A stretch of DNA of 64,000 nucleotides from UBA10347 sp905182135 (GTDB lineage Bacteria > Actinomycetota > Acidimicrobiia > Acidimicrobiales > UBA10347). Made by a program: the position numbers and the translations under genes. Shown here piece by piece: positions 25,554-33,059 of this stretch; the stretch's first letter is position 1, and each line of letters begins with the position of its first letter. Location of the stretch: the NCBI GenBank assembly GCA_963925805.1, contig CAWUSE010000012.1, positions 124,001 to 188,000 of the forward strand, written 5' to 3'. The notes under the pieces are model-generated. The model did not search any database, was not told the DNA's origin, and saw only the letters and a program-made list of their open reading frames with translations.

Positions 25554-27008
25554 TCAGGCAGTTGACGCAACCGAGTCACGCCGAGCAAAGCCCCAGGCGA
25601 CAACAAAACCAACAACGGCGACGACGAACATGGGATACCAGGTGAAGCGGGTAGCCCAGGTGTTGCCTTCGCGGAGCTCGACCTCACCTTGCAGCACGCG
25701 AGCCTCGGAGATACCGGTGCGGTCAACGATCGTGCCGTCGGGTTTGATGATTGCGCTGAAGCCAGTCGGCGCAGCCTGCAGCACCCAACGACCAGACTCG
25801 ATTGCCCGCAGTTGCGACGACGCGATCTGCTGGGTCTGCACAATTGTCAACCAGAACGATGAGCCGTTTGTCGGATTCAACTGAATCAGACCGCCATTGC
25901 TCATACCGTCATAAGTTCGGTCATCGTGGAACACTTCCCACGAGATACTGATTGCAGCAGTGCCGACACCGGTTTCGATAATGGCTGGACCCGTTCCTGG
26001 TTTGGCATCATTGGTGGGCAAAAAGTCGGGAGCAACACGCTCGATCAGTCCGCGAAAGGGTACAAATTCGCCGAACGGGACCCGCCGCAGCTTGTCATAA
26101 CGACCTGAGTTCGTGCCGTCGGGGTTGATCGTCATCGACGCGTTCAGGAAGAAACCTTCGTCCCCAAAAGTCTCGATGATGCCAGCGATGATCGGCGCAT
26201 CGAGATCCTGCGCCATTTCGACCAGTTCGTCGTACACAGGCGTATCGACGAGAGGGCCCCTTGTGTGCACAACGTTCTCGGGCCATAGCACAAAGTCGAC
26301 CGGGCCTTGTACGCCTTGGCTTGCTTCGAGGTGGCGCACGAACACTTCCCGCGAGCTCGTGTTTGCAGCCCGGGTGTTCTGCGGCCCGCCACCCTGCACG
26401 ATGGCGATATCGATGGTGTCGATCGCTTGTCCGTGGGGTGCCACAATCGTGAGGAACACAGCTGCGACCAGCACGCCAACAGCAATAGTAGTGTCTCGCA
26501 TGTTGCGCTCCGCGAGGGCACTGAGTGCAACGCCGCCGACGCCGACCAACGCAACTATCGTCAATGAGCCAAAGACTCGTGCCGTCTGGGCCAAAGGCGC
26601 GTCGGACTGGCTGATGGCCAAGCTGGCTAGCGGCACACCACCAAAGGGCCAGTTCCAGCGAACAAGCGCGGCAAGAACCAAGGCTGCCGGAAGGGCCACA
26701 CGGCGCCCTTGTGTGGGTGGCACCAGCATGGCTACAGCTCCATAGAGCATGGAAAATACAACGCCTTGGATTAGGTACCCGGGGATCGTCATATCCCACA
26801 TCCAGAAGGTGGCTGGGAACAGCCACCAAATACCAACCACGGTCGCCCGTTTAAAGCGTTCCTTTCGTGGCTGGTTTGCCAGAAGCATGTCGAGGATGGC
26901 GATGCCTACAAACGCAAACGGCCACCATCCCCATGGCGGCATCGAAAAGGCGATCAGACCACCGGCAAGGGGCGCCATAAGCCCAGCCGTTCTGTCCGAG
27001 TGAATCAT
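25554..27008 (-). CDS. lnt: Apolipoprotein N-acyltransferase-like protein with Ser at the catalytic Cys
   Basis: A 484-residue membrane protein: six or more N-terminal transmembrane segments, a nitrilase-like periplasmic domain (about 200-455) and a final transmembrane helix. The catalytic-site blocks are LWPENVV (Glu244), RYDKLRRVPFGEFVPFR (Lys306, Glu314) and SISWEVFHDD. In E. coli Lnt the last block is CYE with nucleophile Cys387; here it is Ser356-Trp-Glu358. Lnt N-acylates the N-terminal Cys of lipoproteins. Because the acyl-enzyme is a thioester on Cys, the Ser suggests an ester intermediate, changed activity or loss of activity. All other motifs, including NPTNGSS and LRAIESGR, are intact. 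It follows the selenoprotein-like DsbA gene by 25 nt on the same strand. Confidence 0.8.
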   Translation of the reverse strand: MIHSDRTAGLMAPLAGGLIAFSMPPWGWWPFAFVGIAILDMLLANQPRKERFKRATVVGIWWLFPATFWMWDMTIPGYLIQGVVFSMLYGAVAMLVPPTQGRRVALPAALVLAALVRWNWPFGGVPLASLAISQSDAPLAQTARVFGSLTIVALVGVGGVALSALAERNMRDTTIAVGVLVAAVFLTIVAPHGQAIDTIDIAIVQGGGPQNTRAANTSSREVFVRHLEASQGVQGPVDFVLWPENVVHTRGPLVDTPVYDELVEMAQDLDAPIIAGIIETFGDEGFFLNASMTINPDGTNSGRYDKLRRVPFGEFVPFRGLIERVAPDFLPTNDAKPGTGPAIIETGVGTAAISISWEVFHDDRTYDGMSNGGLIQLNPTNGSSFWLTIVQTQQIASSQLRAIESGRWVLQAAPTGFSAIIKPDGTIVDRTGISEARVLQGEVELREGNTWATRFTWYPMFVVAVVGFVVAWGFARRDSVASTA

Positions 27009-27033
27009 GTCTGACGCCCCCTGCAGCCTTGAA

Positions 27034-27657
27034 TCAAATTGGGCGCTCGCCGAACTCTGGTTTTTCAGTACGGGTGCGCTTGATCTCCCAGAAGCCAGGT
27101 ATCTGAGCGACCGCTACGAAAGCATCCCACAGCTTTAGTGACTGCTCGGTAGTCGGCACACGAGTGATGACTGGTCCAAACAATGCGACACGGTCGCCGT
27201 TGTCATCATCGAGTGCGATGATCGGCGTACCGACATCGTCACCCGTCAAATCAAGGCCCTTCTTCATCGCTGCACGAATGACATCGTCGTAGGACTCATC
27301 GTCGAAGGCATCGGCATATGACGCGTCGAAACCTGCCGTTGCCAAGGCATCGGCAACATCGAAGCGGTCCTGGCGCTCCTTGTCGTGGTGAATGCGTGTC
27401 GCAAACTCCCAATACGCATCCTTAACCCGAGCTTCGCCTTCACCCTTGCGGATTGCTTCGATCACACGCAACAAATTGTGTGTGAACGAAACCGGTGCGT
27501 AGTAGTCACTGTCTTCAGCCGGCTGATTCTTCTCGAGCAAGCTGATCGACTGCCACGTGATATTTAGGTCGCGGTGCGGTTGCACTTCGTCGACTACCCA
27601 ACGGGCAGTCACCCAACACCACGGTCAAATAGGGTCTACCCAAAATTCAATATCCAT
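27034..27657 (-). CDS. Candidate selenoprotein: Rv2466c/DsbA-like reductase with U-P-W-C active site
   Basis: A 207-residue thioredoxin-fold protein if TGA at 27625-27627 is read as selenocysteine (residue 11). The N-terminus is MDIEFWVDPI-U-PWCWVTARW; in Mycobacterium Rv2466c the corresponding segment is D-P-L-CPWCW-ITSRW, so the TGA takes the place of the first active-site Cys. The remainder matches Rv2466c along its length: NITWQSISLLEKNQ, the cis-Pro loop DVGTP (Pro145), FGPVITRVP, LWDAFVAVAQIPGFWEIKRTRTEKPEF. Rv2466c is a mycothiol-dependent oxidoreductase. The start ATG 27657 has TAACCT at -12 to -7, a leaderless promoter. A 19-nt hairpin follows the TGA at the right distance for a bacterial SECIS. 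A conventional call would begin at an internal GTG (27612) and lose the active site. Confidence 0.82.
27592..27610 (-). promoter_or_regulatory. Candidate bacterial SECIS element (DsbA-like gene)
   Basis: GACTGCCC-GTT-GGGTAGTC folds as an 8-bp stem (one G-U) with loop GUU, beginning 15 nt after the in-frame TGA (14-nt spacer). The apical loop is 22 nt from the UGA and starts with G. It lies in the coding sequence, as bacterial SECIS elements do. Confidence 0.72.
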
Positions 27658-27663
27658 CAACGC

Positions 27664-27669
27664 AGGTTA
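27664..27669 (-). promoter_or_regulatory. Leaderless -10 box of the DsbA-like selenoprotein gene
   Basis: TAACCT (minus strand) at -12 to -7 of ATG 27657. It supports a start upstream of the in-frame TGA. Confidence 0.55.
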
Positions 27670-27838
27670 TAGGGCGTTGCAGTATGCGGGCCAGCGAAAC
27701 CGGTTAACTCTTGACCTTCGCCAGCAGTGTCAGCGAGCGGCCGCACTTGAGATCGACACCCATGGTCGCGGTTATTCCAACACGCGAACAGAGTGGAAGC
27801 GTTCGGAGCGATTACTTCGGGTAGGGCTAGTGTCCGCG

Positions 27839-28138
27839 TCAGATGGCGCAGGCGCCGCCGGTGCCATCATCGAGCTCGACTACAAGCCGCTTGCGCAGTC
27901 CGCCCTTGACATCGACTCGCATGGCAGCCGCCAAGCCAATCAGCTTCGGGGCCATCAAAATCTTGAAGTCACCATGTCGCATGTTGCGATACGGAGCCAG
28001 GTTCTTGCCCTTTGTATTGGTGTCGACCGACACCTCGGCAACCTTGCCTCAACCGACCGCCGAGATGAAGTCAATAGTCATGACCCCGCCACGTTTAGCG
28101 AGTAGTTGCTCTGCATCAGATGTGATATCGATGTTCAT
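27839..28138 (-). CDS. Candidate selenoprotein: HesB/IscA-like protein
   Basis: A 99-residue protein if TGA at 28049-28051 is read as selenocysteine (residue 30). The N-terminal half is MNIDITSDAEQLLAKRGG followed by VMTIDFISAVG, then U, then GKVAEVSVDTNTKGKN. The rest runs YRNMRHGDFKILMAPKLIGL to a C-terminal TGGACAI. The helix-strand order and length match the HesB/IscA fold, and a Cys or Sec at the first glycine-flanked position is where HesB-type proteins bear their first ligand. HesB-like selenoproteins are a known prokaryotic group. ATG 28138 has GGAG with a 7-nt spacer. The hairpin GGTGTC-GGTC-GACACC follows the TGA. The canonical ErpA at 51425-51745 is a separate gene. The function is unknown; a redox or Fe-S/selenium-linked role is inference. 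Confidence 0.75.
28019..28034 (-). promoter_or_regulatory. Candidate bacterial SECIS element (HesB-like gene)
   Basis: GGTGTC-GGTC-GACACC is a perfect 6-bp hairpin with a GGUC apical loop, starting 15 nt after the in-frame TGA (14-nt spacer). The loop is 20 nt from the UGA. A GGUC apical loop is also present in the E. coli fdhF SECIS. Confidence 0.75.
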
Positions 28139-28510
28139 GGTGGATCTCCGGGTCCGAAGGACGTCCGAGGTAGGAACCCCACCAACGGTACCCTTCTTCT
28201 CGAACCAGTCGAGCAATTTCCACTGAGACACCACATCGCTATCAACTACGGCAGGTCAACCACGACCTGTCTGATGCCAACCGGCTGTGATCAACGGGTC
28301 CGTGTCGAGTCGAAATTCCCGCAGTGATAAGCATGCGGGCTCGCTAGTTTTCTTCGTCACAAACCGTGCAAATCATGAGCGGCGGAATGACGAAGGCCAT
28401 TGCCAAACCGAAACCCCGCATAGCCAGGTGGGCAGTACGTCAACAAAAAGCATGACGCGATCCAGTGGCGAATACACACGACACCTCACCGGTGTGATGT
28501 GATCGGGCGC
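28139..28510. other. Intergenic region between the HesB-like and amidase genes
   Basis: About 370 nt between divergent genes. The frame of the HesB-like gene stays open upstream to a TGA near 28250, but the Shine-Dalgarno sequence argues that translation begins at 28138. A short inverted repeat AGGTC/GACCT occurs near that TGA. No other gene is supported. Confidence 0.4.
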
Positions 28511-29893
28511 ATGGTTGAACTCACCTCGTCGCTCACCACGCTTATTACAGCCCTTGACAACAAGGATGTGTCGGCCCGCGAGCTGCTGACGATGCACCTT
28601 GATCGCATCAATCGTCTGGACGGCGATGTCAACGCCGTGGTTACCCTGGCGCCCGATCGCGCCGAAGCCGAAGCCACCGAGATCGACAACGCCCGTGCTG
28701 GTGGCGCAGACCTCGGCCGACTCGCAGGCGTGCCAATCACCATCAAGGATGCGCTCGCTACCGAGGGCATCCGGTCGACGGGCGGCGCCGTCGAACTACG
28801 CGACTTCGTGCCCGACACCGATGCTGTGGCTGTTGCCAAGGTCCGCAACGAGGGTGCGGTCGTGTTTGGCAAAACAAATGTGCCCCGTTGGTCCGGCGAT
28901 TACCAGTGCTACAACGAAATGTTCGGTACGACGAACAATCCTTGGGATGTCGAACGCACTCCAGGAGGATCCTCCGGCGGCCCCGCTGCTGCTGTGGCGA
29001 TGGGATTCACCGGGTTCGAGATCGGCACCGACATCGGCGGATCCATCCGGCTTCCCGCATCGCACTGTGGCGTGTACGGGCACAAGCCGAGCTTCGGGGT
29101 GATCCCCACCCACGGCTATTTGGACAGTGTCGCCTATCACCGCAACGTGTCGGATGTAAATGTGTTTGGTCCAATCGCACGCTCGATCGATGATCTTGAC
29201 CTGCTTGTCGACCTACTCGCTGGGCCAAACCCCGACGATGCACCTGGTTGGCGCCTGGAACTTCCGCCACCGCGTGCTGCTGAGCTCGCCGATTTCCGAG
29301 TTGCGGCGTGGCTCGACGATTCGTTCTGCCCAGTCGATGACTCTGTCAGTGCTGTTCTTCAGAATGTCGTTGCTGCTCTTGAAGACGCCGGCGCTCAGAT
29401 CAGCCACACAGCACGTCCTGACCTGGAACCAATGGCCGCCGCTGTCAATGGTTCGAACCTGATCGGCTCAGCTACCGACATCTCCGAAATGCAAGAGGGA
29501 ATGTCGCATCTCGTGTGGGATGTGATGCATCGTCAGCGTGGCGAGATCCGGCAGCGGTGGTCCGAGTTCTTCGGTGACATCGATGTGCTTCTGTGCCCCG
29601 TCTCCCCTGTTCCAGCCTTCCAGCACGTTCATTCTTCCCAGGGTTCCAACTGGGCACATGGGGTGTTGAGAGACTTCGACGACATGCCGTATCGCCACAT
29701 GCTCCGATGGAACACGCTCATTGGTAGCGCCTATCTGCCGGTCACCGTGCCGCCTGTCGGGCGCACTGCTGCCGGTCTGCCCGTAGGCATCCAAGTCGTT
29801 GCACCCTTCCTGCATGACCGCACTGCGCTGGCGTTTGCTCGCCGTATCACCGAGGTCATTGGTGGTTATGAAGCCCCACCCCTCGCGGTCTAG
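28511..29893 (+). CDS. Amidase (amidase signature family)
   Basis: A ~460-residue amidase signature enzyme. The Ser-cisSer-Lys triad is visible: Lys in AGVPITIKDALATEG, cis-Ser in TPGGSSGGPAAAVA, and nucleophile Ser in GTDIGGSIRLPASHCGVYGHKPS. The family hydrolyses amides of unknown nature. I chose ATG 28511 (MVELTSSLTTL); a GTG 12 nt upstream is an alternative. The GGSSGGP and GSIRLP blocks resemble amidases rather than the GatA subunit, and no gatB/gatC neighbours exist. Confidence 0.87.
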   Translation: MVELTSSLTTLITALDNKDVSARELLTMHLDRINRLDGDVNAVVTLAPDRAEAEATEIDNARAGGADLGRLAGVPITIKDALATEGIRSTGGAVELRDFVPDTDAVAVAKVRNEGAVVFGKTNVPRWSGDYQCYNEMFGTTNNPWDVERTPGGSSGGPAAAVAMGFTGFEIGTDIGGSIRLPASHCGVYGHKPSFGVIPTHGYLDSVAYHRNVSDVNVFGPIARSIDDLDLLVDLLAGPNPDDAPGWRLELPPPRAAELADFRVAAWLDDSFCPVDDSVSAVLQNVVAALEDAGAQISHTARPDLEPMAAAVNGSNLIGSATDISEMQEGMSHLVWDVMHRQRGEIRQRWSEFFGDIDVLLCPVSPVPAFQHVHSSQGSNWAHGVLRDFDDMPYRHMLRWNTLIGSAYLPVTVPPVGRTAAGLPVGIQVVAPFLHDRTALAFARRITEVIGGYEAPPLAV

Positions 29894-30192
29894 TCCGGAA
29901 TCGACTTTCAACCCACGTAGCCAATGAGTTCAGCCATATCGACGTAACGAGTGCCTTCGGCTATCTCGGCCTCGGGGCCAACAAGACATTTGGTCTCCAG
30001 GTCCGAGATCGAAGAGCTAGCAATTCCTCGGTGTGCCTATGCCCCATGATGGGCGATCGAGCTGGCGCTCATCACTTCGTTGGTGATGAACGACAAGTTT
30101 TGCCACCTGGGTAGAATCTGTGGCTAGTACTTGGAAAATGGGGAGGCGGACGGCAGTTGTCCGCCAACCCCAGTCAAACCAAACCGTTCAGA
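29894..30192. other. Intergenic region between convergent genes
   Basis: About 300 nt without a supported gene. The right end holds the hairpin at 30140-30171. Confidence 0.45.
30140..30171 (-). terminator. Hairpin terminator after the TIGR03086 gene
   Basis: GGCGGAC / GTCCGCC pair perfectly around a 7-nt loop, and flanking GGGG/CCCC can extend the stem. On the minus strand the hairpin is followed by CCCATTTTCC, a short U-run. It starts about 20 nt after the stop at 30193. Confidence 0.55.
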
Positions 30193-30756
30193 TCAGACAG
30201 TGCGGCCCAGGAAGGCCGCAAGCTGGTCGGCGTTGCATGAACCGTCGACGCACTGCTGCTCAGCTAAGAATGGACCAGCGCCATCTTCTTCAGCACGGAA
30301 ACCAGGCTGGATCATCTGACGCGCTTGCGTCAAGATGCCTGCGGCGAGTTCTGGAGAAAGGTCTGTCGACTGGTCGGTTGCCTTGGCAATATCCCAGCCG
30401 TGGGTGAACGTATCAGTAACGGCCAAGCCCAAAACAGCAGCGCCGGGCATTTCGCCAAACGGCATAACGACCATCTTCTCGAGTGCGCCATCTTCTTCGA
30501 AACAGGCGATAGTTGCGGCAGCAGCCTCGTCAAATGCGGCAAGGAAATCGCCCTCGGCCCAGTTGGTCTCGCCACCAGCAGGTGGTTGGCCCGACATGCC
30601 AGCGACGAAGAAGTGCTGGGCGCCAACGACATGGTTAATCACACCGGCGACGTCCCAAGAATTACACGGTGTCGCGTTCTGCATCTGGTCAGCGCTGACA
30701 TTAGCCAGCACACCACGGGTTGAGGCAATGGCTTGTTGAAGAGGGGCAGTGCTCAT
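30193..30756 (-). CDS. TIGR03086/DinB-like metal-binding protein
   Basis: A 187-residue protein of the actinobacterial TIGR03086 group (DinB/mycothiol-dependent maleylpyruvate isomerase superfamily). It shows ATPCNSWDVAGVINHVVGAQHFFVAGMSG and VTDTFTHGWDIAKATDQ; the two histidines, in NHVVG and THGWD, are the usual metal ligands of this four-helix fold. Members of the superfamily often use mycothiol. The start ATG 30756 is preceded by AGGAG with a 5-6-nt spacer. The substrate is unknown. Confidence 0.82.
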   Translation of the reverse strand: MSTAPLQQAIASTRGVLANVSADQMQNATPCNSWDVAGVINHVVGAQHFFVAGMSGQPPAGGETNWAEGDFLAAFDEAAAATIACFEEDGALEKMVVMPFGEMPGAAVLGLAVTDTFTHGWDIAKATDQSTDLSPELAAGILTQARQMIQPGFRAEEDGAGPFLAEQQCVDGSCNADQLAAFLGRTV

Positions 30757-31106
30757 GATAACTCCTGATGATCGGCCGAGGCTCGTCCGAATCGACACAC
30801 CTTAGCGACCGATCATCGCTACAACCTGTCGACCCCACAACAGGCAATATTTGACGCTGTTTCGGGCTGACCGGTCGCCTCATTTCTCTGGGCCACGCAA
30901 CGGACTTCGACTCGGTGACCGACGGGGCGTCGGCGATGACGCCCAGACACTGGTGACGAATGACACGGGTGAAGTCTCCACAGGTGGGGTTAGCTTCGTC
31001 TATCCACCACCGGACCAGCGCTATGCGCCGTCATCGTGACGGCGGTCACTGACCTTCTAGTACAGATTGTCGGGACCTCTCCCAAGAGCCAGCGGTAAGG
31101 ATCACG
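30757..31106. other. Intergenic region with an inverted repeat
   Basis: About 350 nt between divergent genes. CGCCGTCA-TCG-TGACGGCG (31026-31044) is a perfect 8-bp hairpin about 60 nt before the small coiled-coil gene. No reading frame is supported. Confidence 0.4.
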
Positions 31107-31328
31107 ATGATGCCCACCACAACCGTTTCCAAACGCACCAAGTCGACGCGTCACAAGACTCGCGGCAAGCAGTCCTTATTTCATCGCTCAACCACGCCCT
31201 CGGCGGGCGAAGAAATACAGCAACTGCGCGATCAGATCATGCACCTGCGTTCAACCGTGACCGAACAAGAAGAATCCATCGCCTTCCTGCGCGACCTTCT
31301 CTCGCAACGCTGGTTTGACGCCGACTAG
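31107..31328 (+). CDS. Small basic/coiled-coil protein, unknown
   Basis: A 73-residue protein. The first ~30 residues are rich in Lys, Arg, Thr and Ser (KRTKSTRHKTRGKQ). The second half is an amphipathic helix EEIQQLRDQIMHLRSTVTEQEESIAFLRDLL with leucine/isoleucine spacing of a coiled coil. It may bind nucleic acid or oligomerise, but no family is recognised. Translation from ATG 31107 is supported by AAGGA with a 5-nt spacer. Confidence 0.6.
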   Translation: MMPTTTVSKRTKSTRHKTRGKQSLFHRSTTPSAGEEIQQLRDQIMHLRSTVTEQEESIAFLRDLLSQRWFDAD

Positions 31329-31377
31329 GCAAACGCTCACTAACGCCAAGACCACGCTGGTATCGCTATGACGCGAG

Positions 31378-32028
31378 TCAGATCAACCTGGCTAACCAGT
31401 CGCGCAGATCGTGCATCGACGCCATGCTGATCTCGTGCTGCATGGGGTACTCGCGGTAGGTGTGCTCGACACCATGCGTCGTCAAGGTGTCACGGATGGC
31501 CTGACCCCGGTCCACGATGACCATTGGGTCAAGGGTGCCGTGATGGATGAGGATCTCGGGCATCGAGTGGCTGCTGGTTGAATTCTCAAACCCGTACTCG
31601 AGGCCATCGAGTTCGGTAAGCATCCCGGATAAGCACGCCATTGCGGCGGGGCGAGTCGCCCCAGGTGTCCGCAGCGCGGAGGCCAGTGTCATAGCGCCAC
31701 CTTGAGAAAAGCCGATGATGACCGCTTCCGCTCGATCGAACCCTCCATCCGCACACGCCCTATTAATCGTGATGTCGAGCGCATCCACCGAACTCAAGAA
31801 CATCGCCGAGTCGATGGTGCCATCGTCATTTCGCTCGTACCAGCCGGCGCCAAATCCCATGACCGACCGAGGGCCACGTGGGCACACAGTGAAAAATCGG
31901 CCATGGGGATCGATGTGAGGCACAAGCCCCGCTAGATCGAATTCATCGGCCCCGTAGCCATGAACCAGCACGAGCAACCTCGCCCCTGCCCCGGTCGTCC
32001 CGACGATGTTTACCTGAAGCTCATTCAT
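31378..32028 (-). CDS. Carboxylesterase/phospholipase-type alpha/beta hydrolase
   Basis: A 216-residue hydrolase of the esterase/YpfH type. The oxyanion region is LLVLVHGYGADEFDL, the nucleophile lies in IIGFSQGGAMTLA, the acid in HHGTLDPMV and the histidine in YPMQHEIS. The family hydrolyses short carboxyl esters or lysophospholipids in the cytosol. I chose ATG 32028 because TACGGT lies at -12 to -7 of it; an upstream ATG (32061) would add 11 residues. Confidence 0.85.
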   Translation of the reverse strand: MNELQVNIVGTTGAGARLLVLVHGYGADEFDLAGLVPHIDPHGRFFTVCPRGPRSVMGFGAGWYERNDDGTIDSAMFLSSVDALDITINRACADGGFDRAEAVIIGFSQGGAMTLASALRTPGATRPAAMACLSGMLTELDGLEYGFENSTSSHSMPEILIHHGTLDPMVIVDRGQAIRDTLTTHGVEHTYREYPMQHEISMASMHDLRDWLARLI

Positions 32029-32034
32029 GGGCTG

Positions 32035-32040
32035 ACCGTA
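32035..32040 (-). promoter_or_regulatory. Leaderless -10 box of the esterase gene
   Basis: TACGGT (minus strand) at -12 to -7 of ATG 32028; it decides this start over ATG 32061. Confidence 0.45.
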
Positions 32041-32168
32041 GCTGGCGTCTATGCAGCTCATTCGGCAAAACGCGGTGGACCAGTTTGCTCGTGGGGCCGA
32101 GACGCTGCCCTTTGCACCCGTTACTTAACCAGAGTGCCGACAGAGGCCGAATGAGGTAGCCCTGCAAA

Positions 32169-32768
32169 CTAGGGCAAGTAAGCCAGCACGACAGGGGTGT
32201 CGCTTCCACTCCAGGTACCCGACAACGTTCCCGACGTCGAGTCTGGTTCGGGCGTGCTCAGGCCATGCCGCACGACGACCTGGACGCCACCAGCGTCAAT
32301 CACCGTGTCGGCGTCGAAGGACTCGGCATGTACGCCAGACATTTTCGGAACCAATGCGTTAGCGGTCCCGCTTCCCAGAACCGTGGCAGTCGATTCTCGA
32401 TAGAGCCGTTCTTGACCATCTTCAAAGTACTGCTCGACCTCTGTCCCACCGGTCAGGATCGCACGAATCAATTCGGCCGCGTAGACAGGATCGGCGCAGC
32501 CGCTGTAGACCCAGCGCTTGCCAAGCACCGAGTGCTCGATTGTGCCGATGCCCCACTCTTCTGCCCCCGCCAAGGGCTCAGAACGATAGGTCAGCGGAAT
32601 ATGCAGCACGCCTGCGCCGGACTGCACCAGGTGAGTCTCGATGCCAACTTCGCCGGCCGGGTCATCGAAACGATACGAACCCATGGTGGTCAAGTCGCCA
32701 GTGCCAAGATATGACGCAAGAAGTTCGAGTTTGGACGGACGCAAAGTCGCCCGGTGCAAAAGAGCCAT
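32169..32768 (-). CDS. CG0192-like protein (maltokinase N-terminal cap domain)
   Basis: A 199-residue protein starting MALLHRATLRPSKLELLASYLG. It resembles the N-terminal cap domain of maltokinase and the stand-alone actinobacterial CG0192 proteins: MGSYRFDDPAGEVGIETHLV, VLHIPLTYRSEPLAGAEEWGIGTIEHSVLGKRWVYSGCADPVYAAEL. No kinase domain is present. The stand-alone proteins have no proven function; a glucan- or nucleotide-related role is suggested by the maltokinase link. The start ATG 32768 is favoured by TACTGT at -12 to -7. Confidence 0.75.
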   Translation of the reverse strand: MALLHRATLRPSKLELLASYLGTGDLTTMGSYRFDDPAGEVGIETHLVQSGAGVLHIPLTYRSEPLAGAEEWGIGTIEHSVLGKRWVYSGCADPVYAAELIRAILTGGTEVEQYFEDGQERLYRESTATVLGSGTANALVPKMSGVHAESFDADTVIDAGGVQVVVRHGLSTPEPDSTSGTLSGTWSGSDTPVVLAYLP

Positions 32769-33059
32769 GTCGCCACAGTAGAGCCAGTCTGTGACAGCGC
32801 GGTCGATAAAGAACCCGTGCTTACTCACGCAGCTGAACCGCCACCGACCCCTGCGACCACGCCAACCTCAACCCCTTACTCACCGCGACCTCTGCGCGTC
32901 CGACCGCCGCTGGCATACCCCCAGCACCGGTTCAGCAATTCGCTATGCAGCAACGCTGGAGTCTCGGGCCATGAGCGTTTCTGGGGCTGACATGTACCCG
33001 CACGTCGTTGCGAAAATGCGACAGAGCGAGCGATGCAGAGCGCGTCGTCAACGCATCTT
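32769..33059. other. Intergenic region, nothing recognised
   Basis: About 290 nt between two minus-strand genes. The frame of the downstream gene remains open for 20 codons, but no better start, hairpin or other gene is seen. Confidence 0.35.

Noticed and set aside
27625..28051. TGA codons read as tryptophan (alternative genetic code)
   Set aside because: Many genes in the window end in TGA with overlapping ATGA or TGATG starts, and TGG is used freely for Trp. Only two TGAs are read through, both with SECIS-like hairpins.
28139..28250. N-terminal extension of the HesB-like gene up to another in-frame TGA near 28250, as a third Sec codon
   Set aside because: The Shine-Dalgarno sequence points to ATG 28138, the HesB fold starts there, and I see no hairpin at the right distance after the upstream TGA.
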